Positions 31,219 to 40,214 of a stretch of 64,000 nucleotides of DNA are shown here, one piece after another (the stretch's first letter is position 1; each line of letters opens with the position of its first letter). Made by a program: the position numbers and the translations under genes. The notes below the pieces were generated by a model, which saw only the letters and a program-made list of their open reading frames with translations, was not told the origin of the DNA and made no database searches. Source of the DNA: Alphaproteobacteria bacterium GWF2_58_20. Lineage in GTDB: Bacteria > Pseudomonadota > Alphaproteobacteria > UBA1247. The stretch lies in assembly GCA_001768735.1 (NCBI GenBank), contig MEMB01000002.1, forward strand, positions 620,696-684,695, in the 5' to 3' direction.

Positions 31219-31959
31219 ATGGACGCAAACGCCCTGCTGGGATACCCTTTGCATGGAATCCCTGAACATGACCGGAGTTTCATCATCGTGCTCAAGTTTA
31301 TACAAATTCTCGCCATGTTCATTGGCATTATCGCAAGCTTTGCAGCCGGATGGCACATGCACCATGTCATTGTGCCCGTAGAACGTTCCATTACCTCCCC
31401 CGCACAACTTCCCCCTGAAGAACGCATGATCCCAGGCATTATTGGTTTCATCGACGCTCCAGTGTCACTACGGGCCTTTGTTTCCTTTTCATCTCCTGAA
31501 GCCGCCCGTTTTGCGCTTGGCGTATTGCCATCCCTCCGGCGCCCCATTGCAGAAGGCCTGCTCCAGGTCATCATCCATGACACACCGGAAGACCGCAACG
31601 CCCTGCATGCCGCCATTCTTGCCCGCTGTGCATCGGCTTCCACCTACCCGAAGGTTGTCGAAGGCATTTTCAGGACCCAGAACCAATGGACCACCTCTGA
31701 AGATCCCGCTCTTGAACTCGCACACACGGCATTGGAATCCGGCCTGTCCGAGGACAGGATCATCGGATGTCTCTCAACAACAAACAGCATACGGCTTGTA
31801 GGATCCATGCGCGACGATGCCTATGACAAATACCACATCAAATCCGCGCCAGCCTTTCTGCTGTCATCCCCAAAAGGCACTTTCTGGATGGAGGGAGTTC
31901 CTTCAGTCCGAGAATTTGAAAACGCCATCCGGCGCATGACGCCAGACAAACAGGATTAG
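31219..31959 (+). CDS. membrane-anchored DsbA/thioredoxin-fold protein lacking the CXXC motif
   Basis: N-terminal TM; IDAPVSLRAFVSFSSPEAARFALGVLPSLRRP, ARCASASTYPKVVEGIFRTQNQW, cis-Pro-like YHIKSAPAFLL. Confidence 0.75.
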   Translation: MDANALLGYPLHGIPEHDRSFIIVLKFIQILAMFIGIIASFAAGWHMHHVIVPVERSITSPAQLPPEERMIPGIIGFIDAPVSLRAFVSFSSPEAARFALGVLPSLRRPIAEGLLQVIIHDTPEDRNALHAAILARCASASTYPKVVEGIFRTQNQWTTSEDPALELAHTALESGLSEDRIIGCLSTTNSIRLVGSMRDDAYDKYHIKSAPAFLLSSPKGTFWMEGVPSVREFENAIRRMTPDKQD

Positions 31960-31989
31960 AGCAGCAGCCACAAACGATGCGCCCCAACC

Positions 31990-32730
31990 TTACAGGCGGA
32001 AGCCTTTTGGCTTCGGTGGCGCTCCCTTGTTGACTTCACCAAACTCCGGCTTTTCCCTGCGGTTTTCCGCTGTCTGCATCTCCAGCGAGGGTGCTGAAGC
32101 CGGCTTGAAGATTTCAACATACATGAGGCTGCCCGAAAGACGTATGGCCTGGGCCCCGTTCTGCCGCAAACGGAACAAATCACGCCCGGAAATCTCCACC
32201 ACATCAAAAACCGGCGCAGATGCACGCTGCGTAAAGCCAACCCCTGGCTCAAACATCATTCCGCCCGAAAGATGGGTATCCCGCAGACGCTCAAACAAGC
32301 TCCGCCGACGATTCCAGACATCCTGGTAAGTGGGAGCCACAGGCAGCGCACGCGGTTTGCCCATGAAACCGGTTCCCACAAGACGGGCTGCCGCAAGGGC
32401 AAGGATGGGATCTTCATAGACAACTCCGCCCACAGGCATGCTGACCCGTGCGCCCTGCTGTGTCAGGACATTCAAGCGGAACACATGATATGCAAGATTT
32501 TCATCAAGTACCGGAGCCCCGCCACCTACGGCAACCTCGGGCATCACGCCAACCGTAAAAAAGGGATCAGGATTATATTTCCGGTCCACCAGCATTTGCA
32601 GGATTTTCAGCGCTATCGGTTCATCAATAAACCGGCGCGGCATGTCATGACTCATAAAGCCTGATGCAAAATTCACGCGTGCCGCAGCCGCTGCAAACAG
32701 CGCCTGCCATCCTGGTTCTGGCAACCCCAT
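31990..32730 (-). CDS. hypothetical protein
   Basis: 246-aa ORF consistent with local coding strand; no recognised motif. Confidence 0.6.
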   Translation of the reverse strand: MGLPEPGWQALFAAAAARVNFASGFMSHDMPRRFIDEPIALKILQMLVDRKYNPDPFFTVGVMPEVAVGGGAPVLDENLAYHVFRLNVLTQQGARVSMPVGGVVYEDPILALAAARLVGTGFMGKPRALPVAPTYQDVWNRRRSLFERLRDTHLSGGMMFEPGVGFTQRASAPVFDVVEISGRDLFRLRQNGAQAIRLSGSLMYVEIFKPASAPSLEMQTAENRREKPEFGEVNKGAPPKPKGFRL

Positions 32731-32804
32731 GATGAACCTCCTTCACAAAAAAAGCATATGGGGATTATACCTCTCCCCACGCAAAGCTTCCACCCCTTTT
32801 CATG

Positions 32805-32834
32805 AAAAAAACGGGAGCTGCATGCTCCCGTTTC
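32805..32834 (-). terminator. terminator of the peptidase-like/radical SAM operon
   Basis: minus strand AAACGGGAGCatgcaGCTCCCGTTTTTTT. Confidence 0.82.
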
Positions 32835-32842
32835 CCATTCCG

Positions 32843-33394
32843 CTACCAACCCTTGGGCAAAAACGATTGAATCCATTCACGCCAGCCTGATTTTGCCTGC
32901 GGTTCTTCCTGCAGGCGCTCGGCAACCCGCAACCCGCAATTTGGAACATGAAAATAACCCACAAACTCGCTACATATCTCAAAGGATGCCGTTTCGGGAT
33001 TGGTGATTGCACGCCCGCAGTCATCCATGCGGTCAATCCCGCCCGTACCATTCTTGTGTGACCAGAGACCATCCGCATCCTGACGGATGAAGTGAAAATC
33101 CACACCGGGACATATTCTCAGCGCCACAAGATAATGGCCGGGACGCGCCACAGGCGCATCACCGATAAAAACCATCCCATCGGCTTCGGCGCAGCGAACG
33201 CACTCGCCGGGCGTCACCGCCCCCATGCGCGCGCCTGCCGCAAGGCCCGGCACCTGTTCCCCACCCATGAAGTGCCCATAAGGATCATTCGCCGCATAAG
33301 CATAGCAGTTTGTGGCGGCGCAGACATACCGGTTATCCCAGACATCCGGCTGGTAATGGGGCGGATTTTTCATGGCAAAACCATCCTTTTCCAT
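32843..33394 (-). CDS. putative Cys/His peptidase-like protein (paralog A)
   Basis: NCYAYAANDPYGHF, ARPGHYLVALRICPGVDFHFIRQDADGLWSHKNG; paralogous to 34527-35066. Confidence 0.6.
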   Translation of the reverse strand: MEKDGFAMKNPPHYQPDVWDNRYVCAATNCYAYAANDPYGHFMGGEQVPGLAAGARMGAVTPGECVRCAEADGMVFIGDAPVARPGHYLVALRICPGVDFHFIRQDADGLWSHKNGTGGIDRMDDCGRAITNPETASFEICSEFVGYFHVPNCGLRVAERLQEEPQAKSGWREWIQSFLPKGW

Positions 33395-33395
33395 T

Positions 33396-34277
33396 TCAGC
33401 TTATACGCTTCCTGAGCCAGTCTTGTACATACCAGAGTTGCCCACAGCCACCCCCGATATCATCCTGTCCTGCGGGATCAAAAACGCGCGTGTTGTATCC
33501 CATGCTGATAAAAAGATGTTCAAATTCACGGATTTTATCAAGGTTATGATATCCAGCCAAAGCCATTGTCTCATCGGCACTGCACACCACGCTGAAAGTA
33601 AAACAGAAATTTTCCGGTGGGAACAGGGCCATCAGGCGATCGGCATCCTCCCGCGTGTTGTTGGTACCATCCACACAGTAATTGCAGTATGGCATGCGCC
33701 CGGTTTCCTGCTTCCATCGCATCCCGATATCCCTGATCTCCCCAAGCGACAATTTTTCTCCAAACGGAATAAGCCTGTTTCGCTTTTCATCGGTGGATTT
33801 GTGGATTGAAAACTGCAAGCCAACCTTTTCAATGCATCGGGACAATTCCAGCATATCTTCCCAATCCGGCTTGTCGCCATGCGGCGCCATGGTGGAGAGC
33901 AGAAGTTGGGCATTTGGATATTTGTGATGCAACTCCTTGATCGCCCACGCCGTATTCGACCAATTCAACATGGGTTCCCCCATGCTCATGAACATGATCT
34001 GAAATTTCTGGACCTTTTGCGCATCAATCTCCCGATCCTGCAAGACAATGGCGATCTGTTCCACAATCTCCGGCCCGGTGAGAGAACGCACGAACCGCTT
34101 TCCTGTACCGCAGAAGGCACAGCCGATGGGGCAACCACTCATGACAGAACAACAAATTACCGTACGCTTTTCAAACGCGCCATATTTGTAAAGGACTGCC
34201 TCATACACGGCATCTTCCTTTTCAAGGACATATTTGGAAACATTGGTGTTTTCCCCATCAAACCGCTTGAAATCCAT
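33396..34277 (-). CDS. RlmN/Cfr-like radical SAM protein, short N-terminus
   Basis: VICCSVMSGCPIGCAFCGTG, IMFMSMGEPMLNW, C-terminal QDDIGGGCGQLWY; SD GAGGGA before ATG at 34277. Confidence 0.85.
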   Translation of the reverse strand: MDFKRFDGENTNVSKYVLEKEDAVYEAVLYKYGAFEKRTVICCSVMSGCPIGCAFCGTGKRFVRSLTGPEIVEQIAIVLQDREIDAQKVQKFQIMFMSMGEPMLNWSNTAWAIKELHHKYPNAQLLLSTMAPHGDKPDWEDMLELSRCIEKVGLQFSIHKSTDEKRNRLIPFGEKLSLGEIRDIGMRWKQETGRMPYCNYCVDGTNNTREDADRLMALFPPENFCFTFSVVCSADETMALAGYHNLDKIREFEHLFISMGYNTRVFDPAGQDDIGGGCGQLWYVQDWLRKRIS

Positions 34278-34526
34278 GACAAATTCCCTCAAAAAAAAAC
34301 CTGATGGGCTACACATTTCGGGTGGCACCATGGAAAAGGAAAACGCGCGTTTCCCTGTCTTCCGGCTGGCTGGCCGACTTCCACATCCTTGCCCATAAGC
34401 CCTGGGAGCAACCGGATGCAGAAGGCAGATTCCGCTTTTTATAAAAAAGAAGCAAGGGAGAAAATGGGACACAGCCCTTGTGCCCCATGCATTAAAGATG
34501 CCTCCAAGGAAAGGGAGCCTCACACC

Positions 34527-35066
34527 TTACGGTGTCAATTCCGGATTGTTGCTGGCAGGGGTTGGCGTACTCATGCGTACGACCCGGAGCCCACCCTTCG
34601 GAACATAGAAATAGCCCTTGAACACCGAACCGTCTTCCCATGTCGCCATATGAGGCACCGAAATGGGCGCGCCGATGCTGTCCGTCCGCTTGGGTTTACG
34701 GCAACCATCCTTGTAAGACCAGCCACCATCGCTGTCTTCGCGGACAAGACGATACGTTTGCGGTGTCATGATCAAGGCAACCCGATAATGGCCGGGACGC
34801 TTTTCTCCATACGTATCCACCTTGACCAGCCCGTCCATTTCCAGCAGCGGAATGATGGCCTCGCGGGAAAAAGTAACGCCTCTGCTGCCACCCGGCTGCG
34901 GGAAATTGCTGTTGGGGTGGATATCCCGCAAGGCATAGGCATAACCATTCACCACGGATTGCAGAAAGCCGAAGTTTTCCGACATGCGCACAACATCCGC
35001 CGGATAATCGGGTGCATCGGGATTGACGGTTATTGCCTTCGCAAACGCTTTCTGAAGTTTACCCAC
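34527..35066 (-). CDS. peptidase-like protein without Cys/His (paralog B, likely pseudoenzyme)
   Basis: NGYAYALRD, KRPGHYRVALIMTPQTYRLVREDSDGGWSYKDG, FKGYFYVPKGGLRV aligns with paralog A. Confidence 0.6.
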   Translation of the reverse strand: MGKLQKAFAKAITVNPDAPDYPADVVRMSENFGFLQSVVNGYAYALRDIHPNSNFPQPGGSRGVTFSREAIIPLLEMDGLVKVDTYGEKRPGHYRVALIMTPQTYRLVREDSDGGWSYKDGCRKPKRTDSIGAPISVPHMATWEDGSVFKGYFYVPKGGLRVVRMSTPTPASNNPELTP

Positions 35067-35269
35067 GGCCTTTCTCCATGTTTTCAGTTTATTGTATTTT
35101 TATACCCTTCTTTGGCGGGCATCCAAAGCATCTTTGATGCAACCCTGGTATGCAAATCCGTCATGACCCATGAAAAATCCTTGTTTCAAGCGGGTTTCAC
35201 GCTTGCCCTGAACCGATTTCGCATGTATGTATCCGAACAGGCAAACACATTATGACGAGGCAATCAGCA

Positions 35270-35629
35270 ATGACATCCCCCACCCCGGAAACCATTCGTG
35301 ACGCGATTCTCAAAGCCCTGGATGATGGCCAGGCTGAAGGCATCGCCACCATCCCGGTTCAAAAACAGACTCCCATGGCAGATTACATCATCATCGCCAG
35401 CGGCAATAGCGGACGCCAGCTTTCCGCCCTCGCCAACCGCATTGGCCAGGCCCTCAAGGAAATCGGAGCCCCCATCCTGCGCATTGAAGGCGCTCAGCAG
35501 GGTGATTGGGTGCTGGTGGATGCACGCGATGTCATCGTTCACCTCTTCCGCCCTGAAGTCCGTGACTTTTATCGGCTGGAAAATGTCTGGACGGCAGAAA
35601 CCAAGAAAAAAACCGAAAGCAAGGAATGA
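35270..35629 (+). CDS. rsfS: ribosome silencing factor RsfS
   Basis: MADYIIIASGNSGRQLSALANRI; GDWVLVDARDVIVHLFRPEVRDFYRLENVW. Confidence 0.93.
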   Translation: MTSPTPETIRDAILKALDDGQAEGIATIPVQKQTPMADYIIIASGNSGRQLSALANRIGQALKEIGAPILRIEGAQQGDWVLVDARDVIVHLFRPEVRDFYRLENVWTAETKKKTESKE

Positions 35630-36084
35630 AACTTACCATTCTTGCTGTCGGGCGAATGAAATCCGGTCCGACACTTGACTCCATCAAGGAATACCAGCGC
35701 CGCATGGAAACCCCGCTTGCCATCCGCGAGGTGGAATGCAAAAAAGCGCTGGACGGCCCACAGAAGATGGCTGAGGAGGGGCACCTGCTGATGGATGCCC
35801 TTCCAGAAGGCGCCCGGCTTGTTGCCATGGATGAACATGGGAAAAACCTTGGTTCACGCGAATTTGCCGCCCTCATCCAGAACGAACAGGATAACGGTTG
35901 CCGCGACCTCGTCTTTGTCATTGGCGGGGCTGATGGCCTTTCAGAAGATATCCGCAAACGCGCCTTCACAACCCTCTCATTTGGAAAACTGACTTGGCCG
36001 CACATGCTGGCCCGCCTGATGCTGGCCGAACAGCTCTACCGGGCACAGCAAATCCTCAAGGGACACCCCTACCACAGGGATTGA
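35626..36084 (+). CDS. rlmH: 23S rRNA (pseudouridine1915-N3)-methyltransferase RlmH
   Basis: LVFVIGGADGLSEDIRKRA; LMLAEQLYRAQQILKGHPYHRD. Confidence 0.95.
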   Translation: MKLTILAVGRMKSGPTLDSIKEYQRRMETPLAIREVECKKALDGPQKMAEEGHLLMDALPEGARLVAMDEHGKNLGSREFAALIQNEQDNGCRDLVFVIGGADGLSEDIRKRAFTTLSFGKLTWPHMLARLMLAEQLYRAQQILKGHPYHRD

Positions 36085-36152
36085 GAAAGTCTGATTGACG
36101 AGGGCACGAGTTTCGGTTAGGGTGCCCGCCATCCAAAGCTGGATGCGACTGC

Positions 36153-36242
<90 letters not shown>

Positions 36243-36471
36243 TTTTATGTTGTGTTTCAATAACTTAGCCATACATATCATATCGGTTCTGCTGAATAGC
36301 GCGCCGTCCTGCGCCATTTCCGGCATGGGAACCATCTCCCTGCCAAAATGGAGAATGGAATCGGGCGTATTTCTGCCCCTCTTATCCCGCCAATTCTCCG
36401 AATGACCTTTTGACGGTGTCGAATTTGACGCGATGCGATGGTGTTTCGATGCATGAATGATGCACAAACGA

Positions 36472-36506
36472 TGATGCCCGCCGGGGACTTCGGCGGGCAT
36501 TTTGAA
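36472..36506. terminator. possible terminator hairpin
   Basis: ATGCCCGCCGgggacttCGGCGGGCATTTT. Confidence 0.55.
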
Positions 36507-36520
36507 TGTTTATTGACGGG

Positions 36521-37080
36521 TCAGTTCGTGAAGCCGAGAATCTTTCGTTGCTCATCCCATGCCAGCGGCAGGGATGGCAGGTGGGTCAGGCGCTGGGCGG
36601 AGAGTTCGGCGGGCTGCTTGCCTTCCATGATCGCATCCCGGATGTCGGGCGCCAGGAACGCCAGAGGCAGCAGACGCTTGACATAGGACACGCCCACCCC
36701 CTCCTGCTGCGCCAGATCGCAAACCGACTTCACCTTGCCGCAAACCAGCAGATTCCCCCAATGCCCTGCCCTTTCCAGAACCTTGACCAGGGCCGGGTCG
36801 GACTCCGCCCCCTGTGCCAGGGATCCATCGGAGAGCACCAGCCGCATGTCCCGGCCACATCGTTTGAGGGATGCCTGGACGGCAAGCACATGTGCCCCGG
36901 CATCCTGCGCACTCTTCCCCAGAAATTCTTCCCGGGCAAGATGGACATCAATGCCCGTTTCCTTCACCACCACCTTCTTCACCAACTGGCGCAGGGTGCT
37001 CGTCCGCTCCGGAGCGAGCGCCAGAAACATGGAGCAGCGCTCCGCTCGCTTGAGTGCCTCCGCTATCAGTGAATCAGAAC
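36521..37080 (-). pseudogene. C-terminal remnant of a large serine recombinase
   Basis: LAPERTSTLRQLVKKVVVKETGIDVHL...VKSVCDLAQQEGVGVSYVKRLLPLAFLAPDIRDAIMEGKQPAELSAQRLTHLPSLPLAWDEQRKILGF; catalytic N-terminus absent; frame opens at about 37080 without a proper start. Confidence 0.75.
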
Positions 37081-37209
37081 TTCACCCTCTCGGGAATCCC
37101 CCAATTTTAATAGGTCCTGACCCTAGTTTTGCTCATAATCCATGACCACCCTACTTCGGTCATAGATCGTAGCTTAGGCTCCCTGTCCGAACAACCCAGA
37201 CCACCTCTC

Positions 37210-39318
37210 TTACAGATCCCCCGGCAGACGGGCGCGTACGATAAACTTGCTGCCTTCCTGCAGAACCGAGAAGGACGAGGATCCCTCACCTTCATCTCCC
37301 TCTCCGCCTTCGCCCTCAGCGACGATGGTGAGGACAAAAACAGTGGCGGCGCTACCCTGGCCGTTGACGGCCTCTACCTCAATCTCCAGCCCGCCCACAT
37401 CGCCACTGGTTGGCGTGCCCGACAGAACCCCGCCAGCCGACAAGGAAAGCCAGGCAGGATTGGGCAAGCTGTCCCCCGTATCCGGGTCAAACGTGGCATA
37501 GGAGAAGGTTGGATCGGTGCCCAAGGCATAGGTAGACACATCGAACGAGAACAGAGTTCCGACTTCGACCTCCTGATCCGGAATCGGCATGTCGAATCCA
37601 GGCGGCTCCTCAACCACGGGCTCGGAAACGGTCAGCAGGAATCCCCCCTCAACCGAACCGACATTATTCTGCGCGGTGACCACAACGGTCAAAGAGCCGA
37701 CATCGCCGGACGACGGCATGCCGCTCAGTGTCGTTCCGTCCTTGGCCACGGTCAGCCAGGCCGGCGTGCCCGGATCCAGCAGGGAGAAGGACAGGTTACC
37801 ACCCGTGAAATAGGAGGAGATGTCAAGGTCGAACTGGATGTCAACCGTGGCCTCCTGGTCCGGAACCGGACCGACGAAAACCGGCATCTCCTCACCACTA
37901 CCACCATCGACATTGATCGAGAAATCGTCCGTGGCGATGTTGCCGCCGCAGTCCATCGCCTCGATCGTGAGCTCTAGCGGCCAAGTACCGCTGTCAATAT
38001 CGGCCTGGGTGACAGTACCCGCCAGATTGGGTACCCAGGGATCGAACGCAAGCCAACCCGGCAACGGATCCCATGTGCCTGTCTGGTAGGCGTCGTAGGA
38101 CAGTCCGCAATCCGGATGCGGCTGCTGGAAAATGGCGGGGATGTCCACCGACACAAAATCATCTGCAACAACGGCAATGTCATCGGTTGGCGCGACAACC
38201 ATCACCGGATCGAAAATGGTGATGGCCACGTCGGTCGTTGTAAACGTGCCAAAAAAACTGTGGGCTGTCACCGGATAATGCAGTTCGGCAGCATAGGACA
38301 GTTGCCCATCCAGATATTCCGGTGGCCCCTCCAGGAAGTTGATCTCCGGCGGCAGCATGGTCTCGTCGAACTCGAACCCATAGGTTGCACCCTCGTCCGA
38401 CCAGAAATAATCCTGCAGGCCAACACTGAAATATTCATTGGCCACGAAATTGGCTTCCACTTCCCATTGGCTTATGCCTGGACGGGGAATCATGTAAAAG
38501 CTCTGGACGGTGGAATATCCGGTGTCCTGCCGGGTAGCCCGGACAAAAACCTGGGTGGGATAATAGGCTTCTGTATACATCGAGGCGTAAGCTGGCCAGG
38601 TGCCGCTGAGAACATGGGTGCCCGTATCGAAAACCATCCAGTCCGGCAAGTATTCCCCGTTCCCATTCTGGATGCCGTTCATCCATTCCCGGGCCGTGAA
38701 AACCTCGTAATCCAGCGACTGGCCCTGGCCGTCGAAATAAGGCGCGACATTGAAGGAGAAGGATTCACCAAGATTCAGCTCCATGTTGGCGATCTGTCCA
38801 AGCCGCAGGGGTACGTCCACCATCCCCACATCGATATTGAGGGTAAAAACCGCCAGCGTGCTGGCCGAGAAACCGTTGATGTCGTCCTGCCCGGCCATGA
38901 CCCAAAACAGTTCATGCTGGCCTGTCTCGCTGCCGTCTCCGGCGGGGGAAAGCTGCATGACATTAGCGTATCCGGCACCGTCCAGGTCCCAGAACAACAG
39001 GTTGGGCACCACATAGTCCGGTAGGTAATCGGGATTACCGCTCATGAATCGCGCATAGGTATAAAACCCGTGATCTTCAGGCATGTGCACGGGAGGTATG
39101 GTCGGCATACTGACCGGCTGGAGCACTGTCATGTCCAGCGAGCCCGTGCCGCCGGAGACCATGAACTGGTCTTCGATCTGGTTGTTGTAGAAAGGTTGGG
39201 GCATGTTGGTATCGAAAAAGAACATCCCCTTGGCGGCAGCAGGCATAGCACCCGTCACCAGACACGCCAGGACAAACACCACATCACGCAGGCAACACAA
39301 CCATCCGGATTTCTGCAT
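37210..39318 (-). CDS. secreted protein with cadherin-like (CADG-type) repeats
   Basis: signal peptide; repeats PVPDQEATVDIQFDLDISSYF...AWLTVAKDGTTLSGMPSSGDVGSLTVVVTAQN and PIPDQEVEVGTLFSFDVSTYA...AWLSLSAGGVLSGTPTSGDVGGLEIEVEAVN. Confidence 0.72.
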   Translation of the reverse strand: MQKSGWLCCLRDVVFVLACLVTGAMPAAAKGMFFFDTNMPQPFYNNQIEDQFMVSGGTGSLDMTVLQPVSMPTIPPVHMPEDHGFYTYARFMSGNPDYLPDYVVPNLLFWDLDGAGYANVMQLSPAGDGSETGQHELFWVMAGQDDINGFSASTLAVFTLNIDVGMVDVPLRLGQIANMELNLGESFSFNVAPYFDGQGQSLDYEVFTAREWMNGIQNGNGEYLPDWMVFDTGTHVLSGTWPAYASMYTEAYYPTQVFVRATRQDTGYSTVQSFYMIPRPGISQWEVEANFVANEYFSVGLQDYFWSDEGATYGFEFDETMLPPEINFLEGPPEYLDGQLSYAAELHYPVTAHSFFGTFTTTDVAITIFDPVMVVAPTDDIAVVADDFVSVDIPAIFQQPHPDCGLSYDAYQTGTWDPLPGWLAFDPWVPNLAGTVTQADIDSGTWPLELTIEAMDCGGNIATDDFSINVDGGSGEEMPVFVGPVPDQEATVDIQFDLDISSYFTGGNLSFSLLDPGTPAWLTVAKDGTTLSGMPSSGDVGSLTVVVTAQNNVGSVEGGFLLTVSEPVVEEPPGFDMPIPDQEVEVGTLFSFDVSTYALGTDPTFSYATFDPDTGDSLPNPAWLSLSAGGVLSGTPTSGDVGGLEIEVEAVNGQGSAATVFVLTIVAEGEGGEGDEGEGSSSFSVLQEGSKFIVRARLPGDL

Positions 39319-39450
39319 TTCATAACCTTTCATCATTGTCGTACAGAGCAACACCAGCCATCACACCACCTGAGAGCATGACCAAAAATAATTTTATTGA
39401 TTTCAGTTATTTGCGATTCAAAGAATTTGCAAACAAAATCGGAGAACAGC

Positions 39451-39552
39451 ATATGGACTGAAATCACACAAGTAAAGCATACCCGAAAAGAGCTGCGGCA
39501 TGCAAACGATTTGACGGATGTAGAGTGGATGGTGATTGCACCCGTGATGAAC
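39451..39552 (+). mobile_element. IS5-family transposase N-terminal remnant
   Basis: IWTEITQVKHTRKELRHANDLTDVEWMVIAPVM resembles the N-terminus of IS5-family transposases (MWTEITRPxYxRxxLRYxSDLTDxEWxxIxPxMP). Confidence 0.65.
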
Positions 39553-39598
39553 CGGAGGATATTCCGGGGAGCCTCTCGTCAAATCGCAGCTGCTTCGC

Positions 39599-40000
39599 AG
39601 CGCGCGACTGCACACACTGCTTTATGTAGAGGACAATCCGGCAAATATGACGCTGGTCGAGAAAATCATCGCGCGCCACACTGATCTTCGCCTGTTGATA
39701 GCAACGACCGGAACCCTCGGCATCGAGATTGCACGTGCCAACCTGCCGGATGTGATCCTGATGGACATTGACCTGCCGGACATCAACGGCATAACGGCGC
39801 TGAAAATCCTGCATGAAGATCCGGTGACGACAAACATTCCCGTTATTGCCGTAAGCGCAAGCGCCATGCCCGCCGACATCAAAGAGGGCATTAAAGCCGG
39901 ATTTTTCCACTGCGTGACCAAACCCATCAATGTCAGGGATTTCATGGCGGCTCTGGATATGGCGTTCCATTTTTCTGAACAGAAATCGTCCGGCGAAACA
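39599..40000 (+). pseudogene. orphan receiver-domain fragment (C-terminus of a hybrid kinase)
   Basis: HTLLYVEDNPANMTLVEKIIARHTDLRLL...DVILMDIDLPDINGITALKIL...VTKPINVRDFMAALD; no start before the REC domain. Confidence 0.65.
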
Positions 40001-40070
40001 TTAAGACGCTGCCATTTCCATGACAAATTTATCCGATACAGGCTGCAGACTCTACATCATTCCGACGACA

Positions 40071-40101
40071 TTTTCAGGGAGAAGGTCATTCTCCCTGAAA
40101 A
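40071..40101. repeat. 13-bp perfect inverted repeat, 5-nt loop
   Basis: TTTTCAGGGAGAA ggtca TTCTCCCTGAAAA. Confidence 0.85.
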
Positions 40102-40214
40102 GCATTCGATTTGTATATACTTAAAATCACTGTTACCATTTATTAATGGAGCCGCTCCATACTTCATATTAAAATATTCCATTGTTGCGCCTACCCCTAT
40201 GGAAAAAACAAAAA

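Noticed and set aside
31940-31980. TTAGAGCAGC near 31956 as another copy of the 6867-7035 TIR
   Set aside because: Only the first few bases match; no partner inverted repeat nearby.
37083-37092. CACCCTCTCG as an att-like copy of the tRNA-Ser 3' end
   Set aside because: Only about 9 nt match (CACCCTCTC); not enough to call a direct repeat.
37129-39024. Plus-strand ORFs (282 and 302 aa) across the CADG gene
   Set aside because: Antisense to a single 714-codon frame with signal peptide and repeats; low-complexity translations.
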